This document shows positions 1-11,712 of a DNA stretch of 64,000 nt, piece after piece; positions within the stretch are counted from its first letter, which is position 1, and every line of letters starts with the position of its first letter. The position numbers were made by a program, and so were the translations under genes. Below the pieces are notes generated by a model. The model saw only the letters and a program-made list of their open reading frames with translations, searched no databases and had not been told where the DNA came from. Origin of the DNA: Streptomyces sp. ICC1. Its GTDB lineage: Bacteria > Actinomycetota > Actinomycetes > Streptomycetales > Streptomycetaceae. Location of the stretch: the NCBI RefSeq assembly GCF_003287935.1, contig NZ_CP030287.1, positions 6,661,227 through 6,725,226 on the forward strand. Reading direction: 5' to 3'.

Positions 1-942
1 CTGGCGGAGGCCGGCGAGGACGAGCTGGTCCGGATGGTGGGGCGCTCGCACGGCGTCGGGCTGTACCGGATGGCCCTGGGGCTGGACGACCGGCCGGTGG
101 TCGCCGAGCGCGACGCGAAATCCGTGTCGGTCGAGGACACCTTCGATGTGGACCTGCACGACCGGGTGCGGATCAGGGGCGAGGTGCAGCGGCTCGCGGA
201 CCGGTGCGTGGAGCGGCTGCGGGCCTCCGGGCACTCGGGGCGGACCATCGTGCTCAAGGTGCGGCGCTACGACTTCTCCACGCTCACCCGCTCCGAGACC
301 CTGCGGGGGCCGACGGACGACCCGAGGGTGGTCCGGGAGGCGGCCGCGCGGCTGCTGGAGGCGGTGGACACCACGGGCGGGGTCCGGCTGCTGGGAGTGG
401 GCGTGACGGGGCTGGCGGACTACACGCAGGAGGACCTCTTCGCCTTCGCGCTGGCCGCCGAGGGGGAGGACGGGGAAACCGGGGGCGCTGGGCCGGACGG
501 GGTCGGTGGGGCCGCTGGGGCCGCCGAGACGGGTGCGGTGCCCGAGGCCGCCGGAACGCAAGACGCGCCGCCGCCCGGCGCGGCCGCGGGGGCGGTCGTG
601 GGGGCGGACGGGACGACAGGGACCCCCCGGGGTCAGGGCGCGGAGCCGGGCCAGGGCCAGGGCTCAGACCAGGGCCAGGGCTCAGACCAGGGCCAGGGCC
701 AGGGTCAGGGCGGCGCGGGGTCCGCGGCCGAGCCCGAGGCCGCTCCCGGGCGGCGCTGGCCGGCCGGCTGCGACGTCCGGCACGCGGTGCACGGACCCGG
801 GTGGGTCCAGGGCAGCGGAGTCGGGCGGGTGACCGTACGGTTCGAACAGCCCGGGTCCGAGCCGGGCCGGGTGCGGACGTTCCTGGTGGACGACCCCGAA
901 CTGGAGCCGTCCGATCCGCTGCCGCTGGTGGGTACGGTCTAG
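1..942 (+). CDS. dinB: DNA polymerase IV (Y-family), C-terminal part
   Basis: The gene enters from the left edge in frame 1, so only the last 313 residues are present. DNA polymerase IV is a Y-family translesion polymerase. The SVSVEDTF block (about residues 41-48) is the conserved start of the little-finger domain, which runs to about residue 150. A low-complexity linker rich in Ala, Gly and Glu follows, ending in Gln-Gly repeats (GQGQGSDQ units, bases 640-714), then a folded-looking tail (about 250-313, with HAVHGPGW and VTVRFE) that actinobacterial DinB proteins carry. Thumb and palm with the catalytic acidic residues lie outside the window. The stop overlaps the convergent PRC-barrel gene by four bases. 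Confidence 0.9.
   Translation: MAEAGEDELVRMVGRSHGVGLYRMALGLDDRPVVAERDAKSVSVEDTFDVDLHDRVRIRGEVQRLADRCVERLRASGHSGRTIVLKVRRYDFSTLTRSETLRGPTDDPRVVREAAARLLEAVDTTGGVRLLGVGVTGLADYTQEDLFAFALAAEGEDGETGGAGPDGVGGAAGAAETGAVPEAAGTQDAPPPGAAAGAVVGADGTTGTPRGQGAEPGQGQGSDQGQGSDQGQGQGQGGAGSAAEPEAAPGRRWPAGCDVRHAVHGPGWVQGSGVGRVTVRFEQPGSEPGRVRTFLVDDPELEPSDPLPLVGTV
640..714 (+). repeat. Gln-Gly coding repeat in dinB
   Basis: Short tandem units such as ggccagggctcagacca recur here inside the dinB linker and encode Gly-Gln/Ser-Asp-Gln-Gly repeats. Slippage could make length variants without touching the flanking domains. Confidence 0.75.
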
Positions 943-1334
943 GTTTCGCCGCCCGCCACGTGGCCGAAGTCGCGGTGGAACTCGCTGGGGAGGGTCACGT
1001 CCAGGCCGTAGTGGTGGTAAAGCTGCAGCTCCTGTTCGGGGGAGAGGTGGCGGCCGACGCCGAAGTCGGGGGCGTCCCTGATGAGGGAGCGCTCGAAGGG
1101 CACCCGCAGGGTCTCGCCGACCATCTCGCTGGGCTCCAGGGGGACGAAGGCGTCCCGGCTGAAGAGGCCGGTCCGTACGGCGGCCCATTCGGGGACGCCC
1201 GTGGCATCGTCGAGGTAGACCTCGTCGACGGTGCCGATCTTGGTGCCATTGCGGTCGAACGCCTTGCGGCCGATCAGGCTCCGCGGATCGATGTCTGTCT
1301 GCACGGTCCGGTCCCTCCATTGGAGCGCACTCAT
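939..1334 (-). CDS. PRC-barrel domain protein
   Basis: 131 residues. The N-terminal half (about 15-90: [19 protein letters not shown], then EVYLDD, then [10 protein letters not shown]) is a PRC-barrel, a small beta-barrel also found in RimM and in photosynthetic reaction centre subunit H. In actinobacteria it occurs in stand-alone cytoplasmic proteins of unclear, probably stress-related, function. The C-terminal 40 residues (ELQLYHHYG) are a short helical tail. There is no signal peptide or membrane segment. The ATG follows a usable leader and the gene reads away from gcvP, converging on dinB with a four-base overlap of stops. Confidence 0.85.
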   Translation of the reverse strand: MSALQWRDRTVQTDIDPRSLIGRKAFDRNGTKIGTVDEVYLDDATGVPEWAAVRTGLFSRDAFVPLEPSEMVGETLRVPFERSLIRDAPDFGVGRHLSPEQELQLYHHYGLDVTLPSEFHRDFGHVAGGET

Positions 1335-1433
1335 CCGTAATGACTACAAAAGTGCATTTCCGGAGAGGGGGCCACTCGAGGGAGGGGGCCAGATCCTCGC
1401 TGGTAGGCTGGGTGACGGCTGTTGACCCTGTGC

Positions 1434-1656
1434 GGGAGAGTCCTCCGAGTGAGTTCGACGGAGGCGCCGAAGGAGCAAATCCTCCCCGGAATCTCTCAGG
1501 CATACGTACCGCACGTGGTGAGGCCACTCTGGAAAGCAGGACGGGTACCGGGCGCGCAGTGCCGGTTCCCTCCTCACCGACGGTGAAAGCCGGACCTCGC
1601 GAGCGATCCTCGAGCGGCCCGGTGAAGCTCTCAGGTTGTGATGACAGAGGGGGAGG
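1434..1656 (+). ncRNA. Tandem glycine riboswitch
   Basis: Two glycine aptamers lie in series in the leader of gcvP. Aptamer 1 starts at gggagag (1434), has gcgccgaaggagcaa (1464-1478) and ctctcaggca (1493-1502), and ends near ccactctggaaagc (1525-1538). Aptamer 2 has accgacggtgaaagcc (about 1577-1592), gctctcaggt (1627-1636) and atgacagagg (1641-1650). These are the conserved blocks of the RFAM glycine class. Such switches normally turn on glycine cleavage genes when glycine is abundant. The gcvP start codon lies about 60 bases downstream, leaving room for translational control. Confidence 0.93.
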
Positions 1657-1717
1657 CCGTCCGGGTGCCCGCGCCGTGGTGCCCCTCGCAGGTCGTACGA
1701 CCAGGAGGCCTCCGTAC

Positions 1718-4603
<2,886 letters not shown>

Positions 4604-4628
4604 TCCGCCGTCCGTCCGCGTGACGTGA

Positions 4629-4674
4629 CGAAGGGGCCGGCCCGGGAGGTGTTCCTCCCGGGCCGGCCCCTTCG
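4629..4674. terminator. Bidirectional hairpin terminator
   Basis: Perfect 21-bp stem (arms 4629-4649 and 4654-4674, loop tgtt) between the convergent gcvP and DUF5999 genes, followed by a short T run on the plus strand. Confidence 0.9.
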
Positions 4675-4694
4675 TTTGCGGTCTGGCCGGCAGC

Positions 4695-4901
4695 CTAGGC
4701 CGCCTTCATCACCTGCGTCGCCGCGAGCGGGCGGTGCGGAGCGATGATCTGGCCGTCAGGCAGCAGCTCACCGGTGTCCTCGAAGAGCAGGACGCCGTTG
4801 CACAGCAGGCTCCAGCCCTGTTCCGGGTGCACGGCCACGGGGTGCGCGGCCTCCCGGTCGGCGGAGTCGGCGGACGGGCATGCTGGCTTGTGCTGGCACA
4901 T
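4695..4901 (-). CDS. DUF5999 family small protein
   Basis: 68 residues starting MCQHKPACPSADSADREAAH, a profile I recognise as the small DUF5999 family of streptomycetes. Conserved features are the early Cys-x2-His-x3-Cys cluster (residues 2-8), a third Cys near 34 and GWSLLCNGVLLFEDTGELLP. The Cys/His cluster could bind a metal, but that is inference. The frame is open further upstream to 5015 with an alternative ATG preceded by a G-run, but family members start at the MCQH methionine, so I use 4901. Function unknown. Confidence 0.8.
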   Translation of the reverse strand: MCQHKPACPSADSADREAAHPVAVHPEQGWSLLCNGVLLFEDTGELLPDGQIIAPHRPLAATQVMKAA

Positions 4902-5173
4902 GGATGCGTTCTTTCGCTGCGGTGTGGTCTGCTGTGTGCTGCGGCTCGATGCGGTGTTCATGGCCGCCCCCCGTATAGACGACTTGGCTCGGTCAGGGTC
5001 CCAGTGTTCCCCCACGGCACGGTGTCCGGAGGGATTTCCCGGTAGCTGTCCTCATAGATTGATGACGCATCACCCGTGCGGGCGGTTCAAGTCAACTCCC
5101 CTGTCATTTCGGATGGTTCGCAGGGGGCCCGAGTGGGCTAGGCCGAATGGGCAGTTCCGGCCACGGGGCCCGA

Positions 5174-5797
5174 TCAGGCGGCCGGGGCCGCCATCGAGGG
5201 CGGGACCGGGGGCGCCGCCGAGGGCTTGAGCCGGTGGGTCATCACGGGCAGCAGTTCGGACACCGGGTGCGGCCGGTAGGCGGCGATGCCCGGCGGGGCG
5301 GGCGCCAGCGGGACGAGCAGGTCGGCGGCGGCCGGCAGTCCGGCGGAGGCGTCGGCGCCCACCGATCCGTGCAGCCACAGCGTCAGCATGTACAGCTCCG
5401 GTACGGACAGCAGCCGCGGCTGGTAGTTCTTGCCGAGCGACTCGGCCTGGCGCAGTGCGCGTTCGGTGGCGGCGACGTAGGGGCCCTCGAAGAAGTGGGA
5501 GAAGGCCCACCCGTCGGGTGTCAACCGGGTGTCGGCCGCCGCGACGTAGCGGTCCCCGCTGCGGATCAGGAACCGCCAGCCGGTCAGCCGGGTGCGCGGC
5601 GGCCTGCCGCCCGCGGTCAGGCCGGAGATGTTCAGCCGGTCCAGGACGTGGACGGGCAGCGGCAGTTCGGCTGTCATCGGACCCTGCAGGGCGCGCAGGG
5701 CCGGGGTGTGCGCCTCATTGACGGCGCTGGGAGAACCGAGGGCCGCGAGGACGCTGCGCAGGGCGGGCGCGGGAGCCGGAGGGACATGCAGCGGCAT
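5174..5797 (-). CDS. Hypothetical protein, 207 aa
   Basis: I do not recognise a domain. The protein starts MPLHVPPAPAPALRSVLAAL after a gagaggcg ribosome site (ATG at 5797); the reading frame continues upstream to 6202 but through AT-richer sequence with poor coding character. The middle (LTGWRFLIRSGDRYVAAADT, then GWAFSHFFEGPYVAATERAL) looks like a compact alpha/beta fold without signal peptide or membrane helix, and the C-terminus is Pro/Ala-rich. It is divergent from the glutamate-cysteine ligase family gene across a long intergenic region. Confidence 0.7.
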   Translation of the reverse strand: MPLHVPPAPAPALRSVLAALGSPSAVNEAHTPALRALQGPMTAELPLPVHVLDRLNISGLTAGGRPPRTRLTGWRFLIRSGDRYVAAADTRLTPDGWAFSHFFEGPYVAATERALRQAESLGKNYQPRLLSVPELYMLTLWLHGSVGADASAGLPAAADLLVPLAPAPPGIAAYRPHPVSELLPVMTHRLKPSAAPPVPPSMAAPAA

Positions 5798-6312
5798 GGT
5801 GGGTCGCCTCTCACTTGGGAGACCGGTGGAACGGGGGCGGGGTGCGGGTGCGGGACGGCGCTGTCGCATTCTGGGGCCAGAGGGGGGCTGAGGGGCAATG
5901 GCCGCGCGCCAACTCTCTGCCTCGTTTGCGGAGTTTATACGACATGTGTTCACGCAGTGTTTCGAGTAGCTGTCCCGCCTATTGCCGACAAGACGCTTAC
6001 CGGTCCCTCTGACATGGCATTCATGCCCGGTGCGCGCAAAAATGCCGCGCTGACCTCGGAGGTTACCGGACGGGGGCTCGGCTGGAAAGCATCGGTTATC
6101 CGGAACCGGCAAAGTCGACGCGGTAATTGCGTACAGCCGCTTGCCAGGCGAATGTGCCAAAGCGCCTGTCGGCCAAACCGGCGCGCGCTCCTCGCCAGTC
6201 ACGCCCCTCCCGCGTTATCGATCACTCCGCCGGGGCATCATCGACCGTAAACGCGCGCCTGGGTGACGGATCTTTCCACGCCGACCAGGCCCACTCGAGG
6301 AGGGAAGCTTCG
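5798..6312. other. Long divergent intergenic region
   Basis: 515 bases without a convincing gene between two divergent genes. Its middle (about 5930-6140) is clearly less GC-rich than the surroundings (for example gtttatacgacatgtgttcac), as expected of promoter DNA. I see no clear operator or riboswitch. Confidence 0.6.
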
Positions 6313-7848
6313 ATGGGGGAGAAGGTCGTGGCGGGCGGATTCGACCTGTCCGATCGGCAACGGTACCGGAGGAAGCTTCACGAGTGCCTGGAGGTACTGG
6401 AGCGGCTTCTGGCGGAGAAGAGGTTCGATCGGCCCAAGAACATGATGGGGCTGGAGATCGAGCTGAATCTCGCGGGTGCCGACGGGTTGCCGAGAATGGT
6501 GAATGCCCAGGTGCTCGAACGGATTGCCAGCCCTGATTTCCAAACGGAACTCGGAATGTTCAACCTGGAGGTGAACGTACTCCCGCACCGGCTCGGCGGC
6601 CGGGTATTCGACCAGCTCGCCGAGGAACTGAGCGCGGGTCTCGGCTATGCCCACCGGCAGGCCGTGGAGATCGACGCCGGCGTGGTGATGATCGGAATCC
6701 TGCCGACGATCTCCCGCGCGGACCTGGTCACCGCCAACCTCTCGGCGGTGGACCGCTACTCGCTGCTGAACGAGCAGATCCTGACGATGCGCGGCGAGGA
6801 CTTCACGCTGGACATCGACGGTGTCGAGCGGCTGACCTGGACCTCCGGGTCGATCGTGCCGGAGGCCGCCTGCACCTCCGTACAACTGCACCTGCAGGTG
6901 ACACCGGCCCGGTTCGCGGACGTGTGGAACGCGGCACAGGCGGTGGCCGCCGTACAGATAGCCGTCGGCGCCAACTCGCCGTTCCTGTTCGGCCGGGAGC
7001 TGTGGCGGGAGTCGCGGCCGCCGCTCTTCCAGCAGGCCACCGACACCCGGCCGCCCGAGCTCCAGGCGCAGGGGGTGCGGCCGCGCACCTGGTTCGGCGA
7101 GCGGTGGGTGGATTCGGCGTACGAGCTCTTCGCCGAGAACGTCCGCTACTTCCCGGCCCTGCTGCCGATCTGCGACGAGGAGGAGCCGCTGCGCGTGCTC
7201 GCCGAGGGCGGGGTGCCGAGCCTGCAGGAGCTGGTGCTGCACAACGGCACCGTCTACCGCTGGAACCGGCCCGTGTACGGGGTCGCCGACGGGGTGCCGC
7301 ACCTGCGCGTGGAGAACCGGGTGCTGCCCGCCGGGCCGACGGTGGCCGACGTGGTCGCCAACGCGGCCTTCTACTACGGGCTGGTGCGGACCCTCGCGGA
7401 CGAACCGCGCCCGGTGTGGAGCCGGCTGCCCTTCGCGGAGGCCGAGGCCAACTTCGACGCGGCCTGCCGCTACGGCATCGAGGCCCGGCTGCGCTGGCCG
7501 CGCCGGGGCCGGGGCGGGGGGCTGGCGAGCGTGCCGGCGGTACGGCTGGTGCTGGACGAGCTGCTGCCGATGGCCGCCGCGGGCCTGGACGCGTGGGGGA
7601 TCGAGCCCGCCGACCGGGACCACTACCTCGGGATCATCGAGGAGCGATGTCGGCGCCGGGTGAACGGGGCGACCTGGCAGGTGGAGACCTACCACCGGGC
7701 GCGCGCCGCCGGGCTGGAGCGGGACGCGGCGCTGGCGGCGACCACGCGCCGCTACAGCGAACTGATGCACAAGGGCGAACCCGTGCACACCTGGCCGGTC
7801 GGCATCGCGGAGGCGGAGGTGGGCGCCGCGACGGCGGCGCAGGGCTGA
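6313..7848 (+). CDS. Glutamate-cysteine ligase family protein
   Basis: 511 residues. The fold is that of the GCS2-type carboxylate-amine ligases: MMGLEIELNL near residues 50-59 carries the acidic metal/ATP-binding Glu pair, and NLEVNVLPH, SVQLHLQV and VENRVLP are further active-site strands. The family makes amide bonds between glutamate-like acids and amines; members include gamma-glutamylcysteine synthetases, EgtA of ergothioneine synthesis and carboxylate-amine ligases of uncertain substrate. No egtBCD or mshC neighbours are here, so the substrate is open. The ATG at 6313 follows cgaggaggg at good distance; the frame upstream is intergenic. The stop is only seven bases before an adapter-like junction. 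Confidence 0.85.
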   Translation: MGEKVVAGGFDLSDRQRYRRKLHECLEVLERLLAEKRFDRPKNMMGLEIELNLAGADGLPRMVNAQVLERIASPDFQTELGMFNLEVNVLPHRLGGRVFDQLAEELSAGLGYAHRQAVEIDAGVVMIGILPTISRADLVTANLSAVDRYSLLNEQILTMRGEDFTLDIDGVERLTWTSGSIVPEAACTSVQLHLQVTPARFADVWNAAQAVAAVQIAVGANSPFLFGRELWRESRPPLFQQATDTRPPELQAQGVRPRTWFGERWVDSAYELFAENVRYFPALLPICDEEEPLRVLAEGGVPSLQELVLHNGTVYRWNRPVYGVADGVPHLRVENRVLPAGPTVADVVANAAFYYGLVRTLADEPRPVWSRLPFAEAEANFDAACRYGIEARLRWPRRGRGGGLASVPAVRLVLDELLPMAAAGLDAWGIEPADRDHYLGIIEERCRRRVNGATWQVETYHRARAAGLERDAALAATTRRYSELMHKGEPVHTWPVGIAEAEVGAATAAQG

Positions 7849-7855
7849 GCGGGAG

Positions 7856-7888
7856 CGGGCTCTTATACACATCCGACGCTGCCGACGC
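7856..7888. other. Nextera/Tn5 adapter-like sequence (assembly junction)
   Basis: The 33 bases match the reverse complement of the Nextera read-1 transposase adapter at 29 positions in register, including ctcttatacacatc (7860-7873) and gacgctgccgacg (7875-7887). Natural chromosomes do not carry this engineered Tn5 mosaic-end/primer fusion. It marks where two unrelated sequences were joined in assembly; the gene to its right has no 5' end. Confidence 0.9.
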
Positions 7889-8681
7889 CCCACCCAGTGA
7901 AACGTTCGGTGGCCGCCGGATCACTAGCGTGGCCCTGCACGCGGCGGAGGAGGATCTCGTCGCCGCCTGCATGCGGCGGCGCGGCTTCACCTACCGCCCC
8001 CAGCCGCTGGCCACGGGCAACCGCATCGCCGACGCGAATCCTTACGGGCTGCTCGCCGTCGCGCAGGCGGTCGACGACGGGTACGGCATCACGAGCACGG
8101 CGCTGGCCGTGCGGCCGCAGGAGGACGCCAACGCCGGCGAGAGCGCGAACGACCGCTGGAAGGAGGCCCTGCTGGGCACGCCCGCGCACCGCGTGGACCT
8201 GAAGATGCCGTTGGGGCGGCAGTTCTTCTACCACTCGGACTCCTGCGTCAGCGACGCCAAGTCCGGCCTGTTCGGGCCGGATTGCCACAGGCTCTACAAC
8301 ACCTTCCAGGTCCTCGCCGACGCCCTGGTAGACAAGGTCCGGGCCGACGGCCGCCATGTGGAGGCGCAGGGTGCCTGGAGTGCGTGCGTGAAGGACGCGG
8401 GAGCGGACGCGGGCACGCTGGTGCTGTGACCGGGAAGGTCCGCCGGGTAGGACCCGGCCGGGATCCACGCGGTCGCCGGCGTCGAGCTGAAGCTGTCGAA
8501 GGCGGGCGCCGATTGCCAGGTCAGGGCCGGCCGCGCCGCTGCCGTCGCGGCGGCGCAGGGCGATGCCGAGCAGACGCTGGGCGCCGACCACGCGAACGAT
8601 CTCGCCGCGCTGCGGACCGTACGGCAGAAGGCGCTGGCGCGGGCGGAGGCGGAGGCGGACCGGGCAACGGTCCGGCCGTGA
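7889..8681 (+). pseudogene. Secreted/lipoprotein-like hypothetical, 5' missing, stops inside
   Basis: The frame from 7890 reads AEEDLVAACMRRRGFTY, then FFYHSDSCVSDAKSGLFG and GAWSACVKDAG, a pattern I know from actinobacterial extracytoplasmic hypothetical proteins (conserved single Cys residues, ACMxxRGF start). The expected signal peptide/lipobox is absent because the gene begins at the adapter junction. The frame hits TGA at 8427 and TAG at 8448, then resumes in the same frame with family-like sequence (IHAVAGVELKLSKAGADCQV and DLAALRTVRQKALARAEAE) to TGA at 8679. The short unmatched piece between the stops suggests two nearby indels. Decayed, or misassembled; function unknown. Confidence 0.65.
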
Positions 8682-8753
8682 CGTCGGTGTCCGGCCACGG
8701 CGTCGCTGCACGGTCATCCGGCCGAAGTGGAGCCGGACCGGGCAAGAGACGGC

Positions 8754-9353
8754 CTACGCGCCGGGCGGTCCGCTGTCGCTGTCGCCGCCGAGGACGTTGC
8801 CGATGTGGGCCGCGAGCGAGGACCGCAGGGCCTCGGGCGTCATGTTCCGCTCGTCGATCAGGTGCGCGACGAGGTCGGCGCGGATGGCGGCCAGCAGGGC
8901 GTGGGCGGTGAAGTCCGCGGCCCGCACTCCGGGCACCTGCTCCAGTGCGGTACGGAGGGTCTCGTGCCACCAGCCGTAGTGCCCGGCCCGGTAGGGGCTG
9001 CTGAGCCCGGCGTCCTCCGCTGCCGACATCAGGTTCCGGTTCTCGATCTTGAAGCGCAGCGAGGCGTCGAGGAGGTCCAGCACCCGCTGCCGCGGTGCGC
9101 GGTCGGCGGCGTCCCGTGCTTCCCGTACGGCTTGCCGGAGCGGTTCGAGGCGGGAGGCGATCACGGCGCCGATCAGGCCGGCGCGGTCGCCGAAGCGGCG
9201 GAACAGCGTGCCCTTGCCCACGCCCGCGGCCGCGGCGATCTCGTCCATCGACACGCTGTGGGGGCTGCTGCTGGCGGCGAAGAGGGCGTCGGCCGCGGCC
9301 AGGACGGCTTCTCGGTTGCGCAGGGCGTCGGCGCGTTCTGTGCGCTGGGCCAC
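8754..9353 (-). CDS. TetR/AcrR family regulator
   Basis: 199 residues. The N-terminal HTH is clear: AVLAAADALFAASS, then VSMDEIAAAAGVGKGTLFRRF (about 33-55). The C-terminal domain (60-199) is all-helical and would bind a ligand of unknown type. It lies 82 bases downstream of, and in the same direction as, the NmrA-like oxidoreductase gene, so it is probably co-transcribed. It is a candidate ligand for the paired palindromes at 10338-10383 ahead of that gene. Confidence 0.88.
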   Translation of the reverse strand: MAQRTERADALRNREAVLAAADALFAASSSPHSVSMDEIAAAAGVGKGTLFRRFGDRAGLIGAVIASRLEPLRQAVREARDAADRAPRQRVLDLLDASLRFKIENRNLMSAAEDAGLSSPYRAGHYGWWHETLRTALEQVPGVRAADFTAHALLAAIRADLVAHLIDERNMTPEALRSSLAAHIGNVLGGDSDSGPPGA

Positions 9354-9435
9354 GGATCCTCCTCGGTCTTCGGCCTGTCCCGGCCCCCGGGAATGGTATG
9401 CGGTGGGCTCCCGGCCCGGACGGGTCGCCGCCGCT

Positions 9436-10272
9436 TCACGACAGCTCCCGCTCGGCGAACGCGCGGAACGTGCCCGGCGGCCGGCCGGTGAGGCGCTCGA
9501 CCGCGTCCGAGGTGCGGTCCTCGGCCCCCTCGGCGATGGCGCGGTCCATGCCGGCCAGCAGGGTGGCGAACTCCAGCGGTATCTCGGCCGCCCAGCGGTC
9601 GCGCAGCTGCTCGAAGGTCAGCTGCCGGTGCACCACGGGCCGCCCGGTGGCCTCGGTGATGATCGCGGCCACGTCGGAGTAGCTCAGCGTCTGCGGCCCG
9701 GTCAGGATCAGGTCGGTGTCGGGGGCCCGGTCGTCGGCCAGCGCGCGCACGGCGACGGCGGCGATGTCCTCGGCGTCGACGAACCCGATGCGGCCCTCTC
9801 CCGAGGCCGACATGACGGCGCCCTCGGCACGGATGCTGCGCCCGTGGGGGGTGGAGGCGGTGAAGTTCTGCATGAACCAGGAGGGCCGCAACACCGCCCA
9901 CTGCCCGAACAGGCCGGGCAGGGCCTGGTGGACCTGTCCCACCGCCGGACCGCCCGCGGGGATCGCCGACGAGCTGAGCAGCACCGCCCGGCGCACGCCC
10001 GCCGTCCGCGCCCGGTGGAGGAACGGCAGCATGACGGAGGCCGGGTCCGGAGAGCCGACGGGCGGGACGAGGTAGGCGCGCTCGACGCCGTCGAGGGCCC
10101 CGTCCCAGGTCGAGGGCTCGTTCCAGTCGAAGAGGACGCCCTGCCCGCCCGCCACGGGGGTGGCGCGTCGGCCGGCGGCCTTGACGCGGTGGCCCTCGGC
10201 TGACAGCCCGGCGGCGACCCGGCGGCCGGTGGTGCCGGTGGCCCCGATGACCAGGGTGGTGGGGGTGTTCAT
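9436..10272 (-). CDS. NmrA-like NAD(P)-binding oxidoreductase
   Basis: 278 residues. The N-terminal LVIGATGTTGRRVAAGL (about residues 6-22) is the GxxGxxG dinucleotide loop of the atypical SDR/NmrA group, followed by AYLVPPVGSPDPASV and VLLSSSAIPAGG; the classical Tyr-x3-Lys pair is not evident. Members are quinone/NADPH sensors or reductases. The ATG at 10272 is preceded by an A/G-rich leader and by tandem operator-like palindromes, and the TetR gene follows in the same unit: a typical self-regulated TetR/oxidoreductase pair responding to an electrophile or small aromatic (inference). Confidence 0.85.
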   Translation of the reverse strand: MNTPTTLVIGATGTTGRRVAAGLSAEGHRVKAAGRRATPVAGGQGVLFDWNEPSTWDGALDGVERAYLVPPVGSPDPASVMLPFLHRARTAGVRRAVLLSSSAIPAGGPAVGQVHQALPGLFGQWAVLRPSWFMQNFTASTPHGRSIRAEGAVMSASGEGRIGFVDAEDIAAVAVRALADDRAPDTDLILTGPQTLSYSDVAAIITEATGRPVVHRQLTFEQLRDRWAAEIPLEFATLLAGMDRAIAEGAEDRTSDAVERLTGRPPGTFRAFAERELS

Positions 10273-10337
10273 GGTCAAGTCTTCCGTTCCGCTCGAAGGC
10301 GCGGCCGCCCTTCCCTGAAGGGACACCCGACCGAAAA

Positions 10338-10383
10338 CGGACCGTTGGTCCGCATGGAGTGGACCATACGGACTGGCGGTCCG
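10338..10383 (-). promoter_or_regulatory. Paired palindromes, likely TetR operators
   Basis: Two 15-bp inverted repeats, cggaccgttggtccg (10338-10352) and cggactggcggtccg (10369-10383), share the cggac/gtccg half-sites, lie 31 bp apart centre to centre and cover the probable promoter of the NmrA-like gene. Three helical turns of spacing puts both on one DNA face. The regulator is probably the co-transcribed TetR protein; this is inferred from position. Confidence 0.7.
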
Positions 10384-10394
10384 TTTAGCAAGGA

Positions 10395-11621
10395 TCAAGG
10401 ATGGGGCGGCCGGGGGCGGAGGCGGGCCGCGAGGACGGCGACGTCGTCCTCGGCGTGCCGTGCGTCGAGTCCCCGGCAGGCGGCGTCCACCACGTCCGAC
10501 ACCCCGGCCCCGGCGGCCATGCGCAGTGCCGCGAGCCGGGCCAGGGAGGTGTCGATGTCCTCGCCACGGCGTTCCACCAGCCCGTCGGTGTAGAGCAGGA
10601 CGGTCTGGTCCTCGGTGAACGGCAGGGCGACGGCGTCGTATCCGCCGACACCGGTGCCCAGCGGCGGGCCGACGGGCACCTCCAGCAGTCGGCCCCGGCC
10701 GTCGGCGGCGGCGAAGACGGCGGGCGGCAGGTGTCCCGCGCTGGCGTACACGGCCGTACCGCGAGCGGGATCGACGCGGACGATGAGGCAGGTCGCGGGG
10801 CGGCGGTCGCCGTCCGCCGCGGACAGGGCGTCCAGCTGGCGGAGCACCCGGTGCGGGGCGAGATCCGTGGAGGCGACCTCGCGCAGCAGGGTGCGGTAGG
10901 CGTTCATGTCGACGGCCGCCTCCAGGCCGTGGCCCATGACGTCTCCGACCACCAGCAGGGTCCGGCCGAAGTGCAGCCGGACGGTTTCGAACCAGTCGCC
11001 GCCGACCAGGGAGCGGGACCCGAGCGGCAGGTAGCGGCTGGCGACCTCCAGGTTCGGGTGCGGCCGGCCCGGTTCGGCCACCAGCGCGCGTTGGAGGTCG
11101 AGTGCGATCCGCTCGGTCGCGGCCAGCCGCCGTGCGTGGCCGATGTGCACGCACGCGAGGCGCGCCGCGAAGCGCAGCGTCGCCGTCTCGTGGTCGCTGA
11201 AGCCGCCGTGCGCTTGCTCCCTGACCGCGAGGAGCCTTCCGTAGGGCTCGCCCCGGCCGATCAGCGGCACCGAGACGAGGTGCGGCGAACCCCCTGAGCC
11301 ACGGCCGGTACGGGCCTGCGCGGGATGCCCCTCGTCCGGGGCGCGGGCCTCGGGGGCGATCTCGGCGGGGATCTCGGCGGGGATCTCGGCGGGGAGGCCG
11401 TCCAGGAGGTCCGTCGCGCCGGCCGCGGCCACCCGTTCGTTCCTGCCGCCGTGGCCGGCCAGCTCCACGGCCGCTGCGTCGCACAGGTTCCGGAACGCGA
11501 AGCCCGCCAGCTCCCGCCAGGTCACCCGCTCGTCGAAGGACGTCCCGATCCGCTCGAGGGCCTCTTCCATCGCGCGCAGGCGATCCTCCGAGCCGCCTTC
11601 CGAGCCATCCCGTTCCGGCAC
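10395..11621 (-). CDS. GAF plus PP2C (SpoIIE-type) protein phosphatase
   Basis: 408 residues. A GAF-like segment (about 45-185, ending FSDHETATLRFAARLACVH) precedes a SpoIIE/RsbU phosphatase domain (about 200-405) with LVGGDWFE, VVGDVMGHGLEAA, LLYTDGLVE and the final EDDVAVLAARL, which hold the metal-binding aspartates. Such proteins dephosphorylate anti-anti-sigma factors. I chose GTG at 11621, just after ggaggcgtc; ATG at 11570 is the alternative. A tandem PAEI repeat (three 12-bp units, about 11358-11393) lies in the GAF region. No sigma or anti-sigma gene is adjacent. Confidence 0.85.
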   Translation of the reverse strand: MPERDGSEGGSEDRLRAMEEALERIGTSFDERVTWRELAGFAFRNLCDAAAVELAGHGGRNERVAAAGATDLLDGLPAEIPAEIPAEIAPEARAPDEGHPAQARTGRGSGGSPHLVSVPLIGRGEPYGRLLAVREQAHGGFSDHETATLRFAARLACVHIGHARRLAATERIALDLQRALVAEPGRPHPNLEVASRYLPLGSRSLVGGDWFETVRLHFGRTLLVVGDVMGHGLEAAVDMNAYRTLLREVASTDLAPHRVLRQLDALSAADGDRRPATCLIVRVDPARGTAVYASAGHLPPAVFAAADGRGRLLEVPVGPPLGTGVGGYDAVALPFTEDQTVLLYTDGLVERRGEDIDTSLARLAALRMAAGAGVSDVVDAACRGLDARHAEDDVAVLAARLRPRPPHP

Positions 11622-11712
11622 GACGCCTCCCAGCACACTCCTTTCACCAGCGTATGGCTTGACCGCGGACGAGGAGTCGGCGACTCGTGGCCGGGCGGCC
11701 TCGCCGGAGGCG

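Noticed and set aside
1340..1717. Possible 126-residue N-terminal extension of GcvP
   Set aside because: This stretch is the glycine riboswitch, and the family length fits the ATG at 1718.
7856..7888. A natural Tn5-type transposon end
   Set aside because: The engineered primer tail follows the mosaic end, which a natural element would not have, and there is no transposase or target duplication.
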